This document shows, piece by piece, positions 34,877 to 42,197 of a DNA stretch of 42,197 nt; the stretch's first letter is position 1; each line of letters opens with the position of its first letter. A model generated the notes under the pieces. The model searched no databases. It saw nothing but the letters and a program-made list of their open reading frames with translations, and was not told where the DNA came from. The position numbers and the translations under genes are program-made. Source of the stretch: an uncultured Bacteroidales bacterium (GTDB lineage Bacteria; Bacteroidota; Bacteroidia; Bacteroidales; Muribaculaceae); the NCBI GenBank assembly GCA_900547755.1, contig URIC01000013.1, positions 1 to 42,197 of the forward strand. Direction: 5' to 3'.

Positions 34877-34888
34877 GCAAAAACGACA

Positions 34889-34896
34889 CAAAGTTA
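34889..34896 (-). promoter_or_regulatory. -7 element of lon
   Basis: TAACTTTG on the minus strand; the start would be near 34885, about 100 bases before the lon ATG. No clear -33 box is seen. Confidence 0.55.
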
Positions 34897-34941
34897 GCAA
34901 AAAAATCTCATTCCGCCTAATTTCCCAAGGCCGGTGTGTAT

Positions 34942-34987
34942 AAACAAAAGGGACGTGTCTTTTTTCGCAGACACGTCCCCCTTGTTT
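34942..34987 (-). terminator. Hairpin terminator after the OmpA-family gene
   Basis: gggacgtgtct (34950-34960) pairs with agacacgtccc (34969-34979), extended by aaacaaa and ttgttt on the outside, which supplies a U-rich end on the minus strand. Confidence 0.75.
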
Positions 34988-35024
34988 AAAATATTATACG
35001 TCAGTATGCGCTGGCGACTGAATC

Positions 35025-36257
35025 TTACTTGTCGGCTTCGATTATTGTCACTGCACGGTCGAACTGGGCGCCTTTCAGACCGAAGTCCGTGAGATTGTTG
35101 GCGTCGATGCGTGTCTCGAGCTGATTCTCGGGCACACCGGCCTTGACCAGACAATCCTTGACACCGTTCACACGTTCCTGACGCAGACGGGTATTGATTT
35201 TATCGTTACCGGTGTAGTTGTCGGCCCAACCAGTCAGGATATACTTCTTGTCGGGGTTGGCCTTCATTGTCATTGCCATGGACTGTACCAGTGTCACCTC
35301 ACGCTTGGAGAGAGTGGATATATTGATAGGATAGTAGATAGTAGCCAAAGCCGCTGCGTTCTCGCAGTCCTTGTCAGGACGGTTCAGGCAGTCGTCAAGC
35401 TGACGCTGCAGGTCGCGGACCTTGTTCTCGGCATTGGCCAGGCGGGCAGCCAGGGCGTCGCCTTCGGCATCTGTGTATTTCCAGGTGGGGCAAACGGCTG
35501 TGACAGGACAATTCCAGTCGGATTTACCGAAGTTGTATGTGATACCTACCTGTGCGCCTACCACGGCTGTCATATTTTTGTTTGACTTATTGCCGTCGTA
35601 CAAATCGTCATTTGTAGTGTAGTCCATTACGGTGGCGTTGACATCCAGGAAGACATCGATGTGCTTGTTCAGACGGAAATTGTTGGTGTAACCCAAATTG
35701 GCGGCTAACGTGCGGTTGTGGGCGTTGTGCCACTTGTGGTCTCCGCTTCTGTGGTTGAATGTCCAATATCCACCCATACCTGCGTGGATTACACCGTTAT
35801 AGATACGGTTGGGATTGTAACCGCAAAGCCAGTTGGTAGGGGAGAACATCAATTCGGCTGTGGGACCCAGAATAGCCAGACGCTCTGTGTAATATGTGTG
35901 GCCGTTGGCCTCACTGATAATCGAGCTGTGAGGGTCGCGGAAGTATCCGGTAGCTGTCGTGACACCTTTGGGAATCATGCCTGTAACACCGACGCGGAAT
36001 CCCCATATAGGAGTGAACCACTTACCGAAGAAGATGTTTGCGGTCGCACCTATTCTATCACGGAATTTTGCCTGAGTGTCATGGTCTGAGAAGAGTACAT
36101 TGGCACCACCTTCAGCCGTGATGAACCAGTTTGACTTCATAGGGTTGACCAGCAGACCCTGGCTGCAGTCCTCAACGTAGCTTACTTCCTGTGCGTTGAC
36201 ATCGGAAGCCCCGAAGAGGGAAGCACATGCGAGTGCAAGTAAAGCTGCTTTCTTCAT
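35025..36257 (-). CDS. OmpA family outer-membrane protein
   Basis: The 410-residue protein has a signal peptide (to about residue 22, VNAQ), an N-terminal eight-strand-type barrel (about 40-260), a short coiled linker (LAARLANAENKVRDLQRQLDD), and a C-terminal OmpA-like peptidoglycan-binding domain (about 305-410) with LTGWADNYTGNDKIN, LRQERVNGVKDCLV and the final FDRAVTII. It ties the outer membrane to the cell wall and is usually abundant. Its long leader and strong terminator fit a highly expressed single gene. Confidence 0.9.
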   Translation of the reverse strand: MKKAALLALACASLFGASDVNAQEVSYVEDCSQGLLVNPMKSNWFITAEGGANVLFSDHDTQAKFRDRIGATANIFFGKWFTPIWGFRVGVTGMIPKGVTTATGYFRDPHSSIISEANGHTYYTERLAILGPTAELMFSPTNWLCGYNPNRIYNGVIHAGMGGYWTFNHRSGDHKWHNAHNRTLAANLGYTNNFRLNKHIDVFLDVNATVMDYTTNDDLYDGNKSNKNMTAVVGAQVGITYNFGKSDWNCPVTAVCPTWKYTDAEGDALAARLANAENKVRDLQRQLDDCLNRPDKDCENAAALATIYYPINISTLSKREVTLVQSMAMTMKANPDKKYILTGWADNYTGNDKINTRLRQERVNGVKDCLVKAGVPENQLETRIDANNLTDFGLKGAQFDRAVTIIEADK

Positions 36258-36399
36258 TTTTTTCTATATTATATTATGGTTTTATTCTGTTGTTTTGCAA
36301 GGTGAGATGTATGGTTATCCTTAATACTATTTTGTTATTTTGCTCAATATCAGCTTATAACAATTTTATAAACCCGGATGTTTCCACCTGTGATACCTG

Positions 36400-36407
36400 C
36401 AAAGTTA
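36400..36407 (-). promoter_or_regulatory. -7 element of the OmpA-family gene
   Basis: TAACTTTG on the minus strand; the start near 36396 leaves a leader of about 139 bases. The element lies only 26 bases past the transketolase stop. Confidence 0.55.
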
Positions 36408-36432
36408 CAATTTTTTTTCAAATAAAACGCTC

Positions 36433-38460
36433 TTATTGTAAAAATTGTTTAATTTCGGTTAAAATATTCTCCTTGGTGTAACCGAATTTCTGGTCCAGGA
36501 CTTTATAAGGAGCTGAGGCTCCGAAACGCTGCATGCCGTAGACCTTCCAGTCCCCTTTCATGAGCGGGTAGAGGGTGGAAGGCACACCGGCGGTGAGACC
36601 GAAAATCTTCACTCCCTCGGGAATTACGGAGTCGCGGTATTCTTTGTCCTGACGCAGGAAGAGTCCGATAGAGGGAACGGAGACAACACGGGCATTTACG
36701 CCTTCGGCGGCCAGCGCTTCGGCGGTTTCGCATAGCAGGCTCACCTCGCTTCCGTTGGCTACCAATACTATGTCCGGGTTTCCTTCCTTGGTCTGCTGGA
36801 GTACATATCCGCCACGGCATGTCTGTTCGGCTTGTATTCTGCGGTCGTCACCTCCTAAGTCAGGAACATCCTGACGGGTGAGTATCAGTACCGAAGGACA
36901 GTCGTTGTTCTCCATTGCCAGACGCCAGGACTGGATGGTCTCGGCGGCATCGGCAGGACGGAACACAAGAATCGCCGGTTTGCCGGAAAGGTTGCGCATC
37001 TCTTCTAAAAGACGAATCTGGGCTTCGTGTTCCACGGGCTGGTGGGTAGGACCGTCCTCGCCTACACGGAAGGCGTCGTGAGTGAAGATATATTTCACCG
37101 GGGTCTCCATGAGGGCAGACATACGTATGGCCGGTTTCATGTAGTCCGAGAATACGAAGAATGTACCGCAGGCGGCATAAGTACCGCCGTGCAGCGCTAT
37201 GCCGTTCATTATCGTGGCCATGGTGAGTTCAGCCACACCGGCATGCAGGAAGCCGCCGCCGAAGTCAGTGCGGCTCAGGGCACGGGTTTTCTTAAGGAAG
37301 CCGTCGGTCTTATCGGAATTGGCCAGGTCGGCGCTGGATACAATCATGTTGTGGACATGTTCGGCCAGTACCGACAGCACTGTGGCGGAAGCGGCGCGAG
37401 TCGCGCAACCGGGCTTGCAGGCTATGGCGTTCCAGTCTATTTCCGGCAGGGTGTGATTTATGTAATTTCTGAGACGCTTGGCCGCTTCGGGGTTGGCGGC
37501 TGCCCACTCATGCTCTGCGGCATGGCGCTCTGCGGCGTAGGCGTTGAGTTCTTTGCGGCGTTCAGCGAACAGAGCGGCCACATCGTCCCATATCATCCAG
37601 GGATTTTCAGGGTCGCCACCCAAACGGGTTATGGTCGCGTTCAGGTCCACGCCGGCCTTGCTGAGGGGTTGTCCGTGGGTGCTGACCCATCCTTCGCAGG
37701 AGTCTCCTTCGGCAGTCACACACCCCTTTGCCATTGTGGTGTGACCGATAATCAGGGTGGGACGTTCTTTTTCGTCTATGGCTTCTGTCAGGGCCTTGGC
37801 CATGGCGACGGGGTCGCTGCCGTTTACTTCCAGCACATTCCAGTTCCAGGAGCGATATTTCATGGCTGTGTCCTCGTCTGTCACTTCCTTGACGGTCGTG
37901 GAGAGCTGCACCTCGTTTGAGTCGTAGAACATAATCAGGTTATGCAGCCCGAGATGACCGGCGATACGTCCGGCACCTTGGGAAATCTCTTCCTGTATGC
38001 CGCCGTCGGAAATAAATGCGTAAGTCTTGTGAGCTACGATTTCACCGAATTGAGCAGCCAGGAATCTTTCCGCTATGGCGCAACCCACAGCCATTACATG
38101 GCCTTGTCCCAGAGGTCCGGACCCGTTTTCTATGCCTCGTTCAGGGCATAATTCGGGATGACCGGGAGTGACACTGCCCCACTGACGGAACTGCTGCAGC
38201 TCTGCCAGGGTGAACTTACCGGTGAGGGTAAGGACGCTGTAAAGCATGGGTGACATATGTCCGGGGTCCATAAAGAAGCGGTCACGGGCTATCCATGTGG
38301 GATTTTCCGGGTCATAATTGAGGAACTGTGAGTAGAGCAGGCTTGTGAAGTCTGCGCCGCCCATAGCGCCGCCGGGGTGTCCGGACTTGGCTTTTTCTAC
38401 CATTGCTGCAATCAGCACACGCATATTGTTGGCTGCGCGATTCTGAAGAGTCGTATCCAT
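36433..38460 (-). CDS. tkt: Transketolase
   Basis: The 675-residue enzyme moves two-carbon units between sugar phosphates in the non-oxidative pentose phosphate pathway, using thiamine diphosphate. Motifs are KSGHPGGAMGGAD, DPGHMSPMLYS, GPLGQGHVMAVG, ISDGGIQEE (cofactor/metal motif, with Glu-Glu in place of the usual Glu-Gly), HDAFRVGEDGPTHQPVE and LTRQDVP. The ATG at 38460 (MDTTLQNRA) is chosen because the longer frame would run into the transporter gene and add 25 unrelated residues. It starts 40 bases after the sugar permease stop, in the same direction. Confidence 0.94.
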   Translation of the reverse strand: MDTTLQNRAANNMRVLIAAMVEKAKSGHPGGAMGGADFTSLLYSQFLNYDPENPTWIARDRFFMDPGHMSPMLYSVLTLTGKFTLAELQQFRQWGSVTPGHPELCPERGIENGSGPLGQGHVMAVGCAIAERFLAAQFGEIVAHKTYAFISDGGIQEEISQGAGRIAGHLGLHNLIMFYDSNEVQLSTTVKEVTDEDTAMKYRSWNWNVLEVNGSDPVAMAKALTEAIDEKERPTLIIGHTTMAKGCVTAEGDSCEGWVSTHGQPLSKAGVDLNATITRLGGDPENPWMIWDDVAALFAERRKELNAYAAERHAAEHEWAAANPEAAKRLRNYINHTLPEIDWNAIACKPGCATRAASATVLSVLAEHVHNMIVSSADLANSDKTDGFLKKTRALSRTDFGGGFLHAGVAELTMATIMNGIALHGGTYAACGTFFVFSDYMKPAIRMSALMETPVKYIFTHDAFRVGEDGPTHQPVEHEAQIRLLEEMRNLSGKPAILVFRPADAAETIQSWRLAMENNDCPSVLILTRQDVPDLGGDDRRIQAEQTCRGGYVLQQTKEGNPDIVLVANGSEVSLLCETAEALAAEGVNARVVSVPSIGLFLRQDKEYRDSVIPEGVKIFGLTAGVPSTLYPLMKGDWKVYGMQRFGASAPYKVLDQKFGYTKENILTEIKQFLQ

Positions 38461-38500
38461 TTTAGGGTCTTTAGAAATATATTTCAGGTATTTTGTAAAT

Positions 38501-39871
38501 TTAGAGGTTAAGGGGAACATCCTTGTCGTCTTCAAGCTCGGTAGGGATGTCGGTATTCACATTCTTGCTGCCGAGTAAAGCGAAGTAGAGGATAAAGGCA
38601 AGCATGGCCACTACAAGCCAGTAAGAGTTGAGATAGCCCATCGTGTCGGCCATATAATTCTGAATCAGGGGCATCACGCCGCCGCCTACAACCATCATCA
38701 TAAAGATGCCGGAGGCTTGTGCGGTGTATTTGCCGAGGCCCTCTACGCTGAGGTTGAAGATGCTGCCCCACATAATCGAGGTGCATAGGCCGCATAGCAC
38801 AAGCATAAGCGCCGACACGGGAACATCAGCCATGCTGAAGCCGTCGGCCGTGGAATAGGCGGGCATGCTCACGCGGATGGCGGAGGGAAGGAATATGGCA
38901 AGTATCACCAACATAATGGCAATGGCCGAAGCAAAGATGAGCTGGTTGCGGCCGGATACCTTTCCGGAGATTACCGACGATGAAAGGCGGCCCACCAACA
39001 TCAGAAGCCAATACATGGCCGCTACAGCGCCGGCTACGGCTGTGGCGTTCTCGGTAATGCCCGAGACAGCGCTGTCCGAAAGGTAAAATATAAGGACGCC
39101 GGGGATTCCCACCTCAAGACCGACATAGAAGAATATGCTGATTACTCCTAATACGGTGTGGCGGAAATTCCACGGGGAATGGCTGTATTTCACCTTTTTG
39201 TCGCTAATGTTGGGTTCAGGGATTCTTACAGCGAGGATTACAAGGAATGAAACAGCGAACACACCCATTGCAATCCATAGGAGCGGGGCTACATCGGTAA
39301 GGGATGTCTTGTTGGTTACATTGCCGATAAGCATACCCACCACCAAAGGAGTGAGAGTGCCGGACAGGGAGTTGCACGAACCGCCGGCCTGAAGCAGCTG
39401 ATTGCCTTTGGTGCCGCCGCCACCCAGGATATTGAGCAACGGATTCACCACAGTGTTGAGCATACAGACGCAGAAGCCGGAAATGAAAGCTCCCAAGAGA
39501 TAAATGGCGAAGTTCAGTCTCAAAGCATCGTCACCTACGTTAAAAAGGGTGACATCGGCGCCAAAGAGGCTGGAAATGTATTGCACGGTCAGGCCGATGA
39601 AACCGATAGCCATAGCCCATAGCGCCGTCTTTTTATAGCCTATTCGCAACAGCAGGTTGCCTGCGGGTATACCCATGAACAGGTATGCCATGAAGTTCAT
39701 CATATTGCCCATCATGCCGGCCCAAGAATAGGAGTTCTTCCAGATGGTGCCGAGAGGAGCTGCGAGGTTGGTGACAAAAGAAATCATGGCAAACAGGAAA
39801 AACATCACCACAATGGCCATGATGTTCTTCTGTTGCCTCGGGGCGGTAGCCGCTATCGCTTGTTTGCTCAT
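38501..39871 (-). CDS. FucP-like sugar:proton symporter (MFS)
   Basis: The 456-residue inner-membrane protein has about 12 membrane segments and belongs to the FHS group of the major facilitator superfamily (fucose, glucose/galactose and N-acetylglucosamine permeases). Characteristic pieces are FLFAMISFVTNLAAPL, GYKKTALWAM, FCVCMLNTVVNPLLNILGGGG and the late VGGGVMPLIQNYMAD. The sugar cannot be decided. Its leader has a 6-bp hairpin (39891-39906) 20 bases before the ATG. Transketolase follows in the same unit. Confidence 0.87.
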   Translation of the reverse strand: MSKQAIAATAPRQQKNIMAIVVMFFLFAMISFVTNLAAPLGTIWKNSYSWAGMMGNMMNFMAYLFMGIPAGNLLLRIGYKKTALWAMAIGFIGLTVQYISSLFGADVTLFNVGDDALRLNFAIYLLGAFISGFCVCMLNTVVNPLLNILGGGGTKGNQLLQAGGSCNSLSGTLTPLVVGMLIGNVTNKTSLTDVAPLLWIAMGVFAVSFLVILAVRIPEPNISDKKVKYSHSPWNFRHTVLGVISIFFYVGLEVGIPGVLIFYLSDSAVSGITENATAVAGAVAAMYWLLMLVGRLSSSVISGKVSGRNQLIFASAIAIMLVILAIFLPSAIRVSMPAYSTADGFSMADVPVSALMLVLCGLCTSIMWGSIFNLSVEGLGKYTAQASGIFMMMVVGGGVMPLIQNYMADTMGYLNSYWLVVAMLAFILYFALLGSKNVNTDIPTELEDDKDVPLNL

Positions 39872-39959
39872 AATAAGTATTGCCGGTATGCCGGCACTGG
39901 TTTAAGGGTTGTGATTTGCTCCGTGAAGGGCCTGGATAGTTTCAACATCCGGTACGGAA

Positions 39960-40646
39960 TTATTGTTTTTGACTGTAATCACGCTCTCCGAAGATGGCGG
40001 TGCCTATTCTTACCAAGGTGCTGCCACATTCCACGGCCAACGGCCAGTCGCCGCTCATGCCCATACTCACTGTGTCAAAACCGCGCAGGTCCGGGCAGAG
40101 GGATTTTATTTCGTCGAATATGCCTCGGATGGCGTGGAAATCAGCGAGGATACGCTCACTGTCGTCTGTATTTGTGGCCATACCCATCACTCCGCAGATA
40201 TGAGTGGCTTTCAGAGTCTCGAATTTTCGTGCCTTGAAGTAATCCAGCAGTTCAGAGGGGAGAAAACCGGTTTTGGTCTCTTCCTGCGCTACATGCACCT
40301 GCATCAGCAAACGTGTCGTCTTACCTGCTTTTTCGGATTCACGGTCTACCAGGGAGAGCAGCCTTTCGGAGTCTATGCTCTCGATAAGGGATACGTGGGG
40401 TATCAGAGCCTTGACCTTGTTGGTTTGCAGATGTCCGATGAAGTGCCATTGTATGTCGGAGGGCAGAAGGGGCACTTTCTCCAATAGTTCCTGCACACGG
40501 CTCTCGCCGAAAATGCGCTGTCCGGCATCGTAGGCGTCCTGTATGGCCTGTGCCGGGTGAAACTTCGATACAGCTACAAGGCTTGCGCCGGTACCCTCCA
40601 GCTTGCGGTCTATCTCCTTTATCTTGTGTGCTATTTCTGTTTCCAT
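39960..40646 (-). CDS. YggS-family PLP homeostasis protein
   Basis: The 228-residue protein has the single-domain TIM barrel of the YggS/PROSC family. The PLP lysine is in VAVSKFHP (about residue 28), followed by GESRVQELLEK, WHFIGHLQTNKVK, VHVAQEETKTGF and, near the end, SMGMSGDWPLAVECGSTLVRIGTAIFG, which hold the phosphate-binding residues. It buffers free pyridoxal phosphate and affects amino-acid balance. It lies 12 bases after the DUF4494 gene and is probably co-transcribed with it. Confidence 0.93.
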   Translation of the reverse strand: METEIAHKIKEIDRKLEGTGASLVAVSKFHPAQAIQDAYDAGQRIFGESRVQELLEKVPLLPSDIQWHFIGHLQTNKVKALIPHVSLIESIDSERLLSLVDRESEKAGKTTRLLMQVHVAQEETKTGFLPSELLDYFKARKFETLKATHICGVMGMATNTDDSERILADFHAIRGIFDEIKSLCPDLRGFDTVSMGMSGDWPLAVECGSTLVRIGTAIFGERDYSQKQ

Positions 40647-40658
40647 AGCTTATCGGTA

Positions 40659-41114
40659 TCAGTTAGCGGTAGCCTCGTTGTCAGGGTGAGAGTTAAGGGG
40701 GAAGACATCCATCAGAGGCGTCTCGGTTATAGAAGCGATTTCGAAGTCAGCCATTGTACCGCTCATGCCCTTCTCGAAATTCTCAAGAGCGTTGCGGAAA
40801 TCGGATGCCTGCACAAGGATGAACGATGCGGACTTCTTTTCGACTGCTGTCTTCTCGTCTAAAGTGATGAACATGACCTTCACCATATAAAATCTGTCAC
40901 CGTTCTCGTTCCAGAAAATTTCTGATATTTTTGTTTTTTTAACAGCCGAGATAGTGAATTCCCCACTGATATAAGGGGTAATCATTTCGATAATGCGGGC
41001 TTCTGCCTCTGTAAAGGAGAGGGCATCTACCAGATAAGGCTCGTTTACCTTTTTTACAGAGCCGTTCTCCTGCATCTTATCGAACTTTACTTTACATTCA
41101 AACCAGAGTGCCAT
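40659..41114 (-). CDS. DUF4494 domain protein
   Basis: The 151-residue protein starts WFECKVKFDKM and contains EPYLVDALSFTEAEARIIEMITPYI and FYMVKVMFITLDEKT, which fit the Bacteroidota-restricted DUF4494 family. There is no signal peptide and no enzyme motif; the function is unknown. It leads the group yggS - sugar permease - transketolase, and has a leader of about 180 bases with a tandem repeat. Confidence 0.85.
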   Translation of the reverse strand: MALWFECKVKFDKMQENGSVKKVNEPYLVDALSFTEAEARIIEMITPYISGEFTISAVKKTKISEIFWNENGDRFYMVKVMFITLDEKTAVEKKSASFILVQASDFRNALENFEKGMSGTMADFEIASITETPLMDVFPLNSHPDNEATAN

Positions 41115-41185
41115 TTAGCTTTTGGATAATTTTTATAGTCTGTTAATCTATAAGAAGATGTAAGATTCAACATGGGTTCAGGCGC

Positions 41186-41222
41186 AAGCAAGTACTGACT
41201 TAGGAAGCAAGTACTGACTTAG
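41186..41222. repeat. Tandem 19-base repeat in the DUF4494 leader
   Basis: The 18-base sequence aagcaagtactgacttag occurs at 41186-41203 and again at 41205-41222, a period of 19 bases. It contains the palindrome agtact. It could be a pair of protein-binding sites or a recent duplication. Confidence 0.75.
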
Positions 41223-41277
41223 AGGGTATAAATCTCCGCCAAATCCATAAGTGTCAAAGTCAAACTCTCTCTTTGGG

Positions 41278-41306
41278 TCTGCAATCGCACAGACCACGCA
41301 AAATTA
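41278..41306 (-). promoter_or_regulatory. Promoter and 5'-end hairpin of the DUF4494 transcript
   Basis: TAATTTTG on the minus strand (41306-41299) predicts a start near 41295. The transcript would begin directly with a hairpin (41295-41278; five Watson-Crick pairs, two wobbles, 4-base loop). Between this and the ATG at 41114 lies only a 9-codon frame (ATG near 41250), plus the tandem repeat. Confidence 0.5.
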
Positions 41307-41388
41307 ATATTTTTTTTTTAAACCATAAACACACAGAACCAAATCTTGAAATCTCGCGGTGCTGTTTATGCCAGATTAGCACAGCCTA

Positions 41389-42197
41389 TCAGTAGTCGTT
41401 CAGATAGTTGGCACGTATCATTTGGTCACTTATGGCCCAGGCTCGGGTCTGTCTGGCGTATTCTTCGGGGGTTATGCCGTCCGGTTTTTCAAGAGTGCGT
41501 ATTACGGCGGCTCCGGGGCTTTGCCTTAGCAGAGAGATGCCGACTCCGGGCCACCGGTATTGCTCCAGTCCGAGTATGTCAAGCAGAGTGGGGTATATGT
41601 CTATCTGGCCTGCAGTCTCGGGTAGAGTGAGTGTCTTGAAGCCGGAATTAAGCACAATCAGCGGTATGTATTTCTCCTTATCGGCTATTTCCGGAGGACG
41701 ATGCTTTTCCGCAAGTCCGAAAGCCATGTGGTCGCCTGTGATGACGACTATTGTCTGCTCGTAAATTCCCCTGCGTTTCAGCACATCGAGTATTCGGGAT
41801 ATGTACATTTCGTCCATGCGGCATACCTTCAGGTAGTGTTTGCTTTCCGGGTCTATGGGGAGCGCGTCTATCTCAGGGTAGCCGGGTATGGCGGAGCGGT
41901 AGGGGGTGTGCAGCGAGAGCGAGACGGTCATTCCGGCAAACGGCGTGGTGGTTTTACTCATGTAATCGGCGGTGAATCGGCTCCAGCACGAGTCTCTTTC
42001 TTCCCACCCGGACTTGAAATAGGGGTCCATATTTTTCCACTCATACATGGCCTCAAAGCCATAACGGGGATAGGTTACGTTTTGGTTCCATATGGTGGAA
42101 TTGTCAGATATTATCTCGAAAGCATTTCCTCCGTATTTCTCTTTGAAGGCTTTTATCAGCGTAGGGTAGTCGTTGTCGGCAAAGTCAGTAACGGCGG
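41389..42197 (-). CDS. LtaS-type sulfatase/phosphoglycerol transferase family protein (5' part missing)
   Basis: The frame is open to the right edge, so only the C-terminal 268 residues are seen. They fit the alkaline-phosphatase-fold catalytic domain of the LTA synthase-like group: SLSLHTPY, MDEMYISRILDVLKRRGIYEQTIVVITGDHMAFG (metal-binding Asp-His) and YIPLIVLNSG. The N-terminal membrane segments and nucleophile Thr/Ser would lie outside the window. An internal Met at 42048 is not the start, because family sequence (IISDNSTIWNQ and YPRYGFEAM) continues upstream of it. In Bacteroidota such enzymes often modify lipids or glycans with phosphoglycerol or phosphoethanolamine; the substrate is unknown. 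Confidence 0.85.
   Translation of the reverse strand, partial: AVTDFADNDYPTLIKAFKEKYGGNAFEIISDNSTIWNQNVTYPRYGFEAMYEWKNMDPYFKSGWEERDSCWSRFTADYMSKTTTPFAGMTVSLSLHTPYRSAIPGYPEIDALPIDPESKHYLKVCRMDEMYISRILDVLKRRGIYEQTIVVITGDHMAFGLAEKHRPPEIADKEKYIPLIVLNSGFKTLTLPETAGQIDIYPTLLDILGLEQYRWPGVGISLLRQSPGAAVIRTLEKPDGITPEEYARQTRAWAISDQMIRANYLNDY

Noticed and set aside
1..42197. CRISPR arrays, insertion sequences, prophage, tRNA or rRNA genes
   Set aside because: No regularly spaced repeats, transposase or integrase, phage structural genes, cloverleaf or rRNA-like sequence was seen in the intergenic parts.

Overview
The window looks like a chromosomal segment of a Bacteroidales gut-type bacterium, plausibly of the Muribaculaceae (family-level placement is inference). 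The evidence is repeated Bacteroidota-type promoters (-7 element TAnnTTTG, sometimes with a TTTG-like -33 box about 19-20 bases upstream), a type V fimbria locus of the DUF3575/DUF5119/fimbrillin kind, a DUF4494 gene, a CHU_C-type domain, a FucP-like sugar transporter and short-form prolyl-tRNA synthetase. I see no phage, insertion sequence, CRISPR array, tRNA or rRNA.

Layout. 1-932: a terminator hairpin and a minus-strand gene for an exported protein with Cys at every third residue. 933-4119: a minus-strand pair, TonB-dependent receptor then lipoprotein. 4468-11195: a plus-strand fimbrial operon (OmpA-like/DUF3575 barrel, frameshifted DUF5119 lipoprotein, two tandem fimbrillins, a likely tip fimbrillin, a small helical protein). 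11495-17779: a compact six-gene plus-strand run (S1/P1 nuclease, HsdR-N nuclease-fold protein, UvrD/PcrA helicase, NspC, LipA, LipB). 17807-18583: a lone MlaF-type ATPase on the minus strand. 18758-31251: mainly housekeeping genes on the plus strand (PurF-like protein without glutaminase residues, ProS, S9 dipeptidyl peptidase, membrane/Nudix-like protein, MiaA-type enzyme, CHU_C protein, UvrA, thioredoxin). 31567-42197: minus-strand ECF sigma factor, Lon, OmpA protein, the group DUF4494-YggS-FucP-like transporter-transketolase, and a truncated LtaS-type sulfatase at the right edge.

How the genes work together. The fimbrial block makes a surface organelle: lipoprotein subunits with a conserved Thr-Arg-Ala processing-like site, an outer-membrane barrel and a tip candidate, with a hairpin between the main subunits and the tip gene that could set subunit ratios. 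LipA and LipB together make lipoyl cofactor. UvrD and UvrA act in DNA repair. Transketolase follows a sugar permease in the same transcription direction.

Most unusual items: the triplet-Cys exported protein (38 of 42 consecutive triplets carry Cys in one unbroken phase), the PurF paralog that has lost its glutaminase active site, the frameshift in the DUF5119 fimbrial gene, a degenerate Nudix-like domain on a membrane protein abutting the MiaA gene, and several structured leaders. All calls are from reading the sequence; no database search was run.
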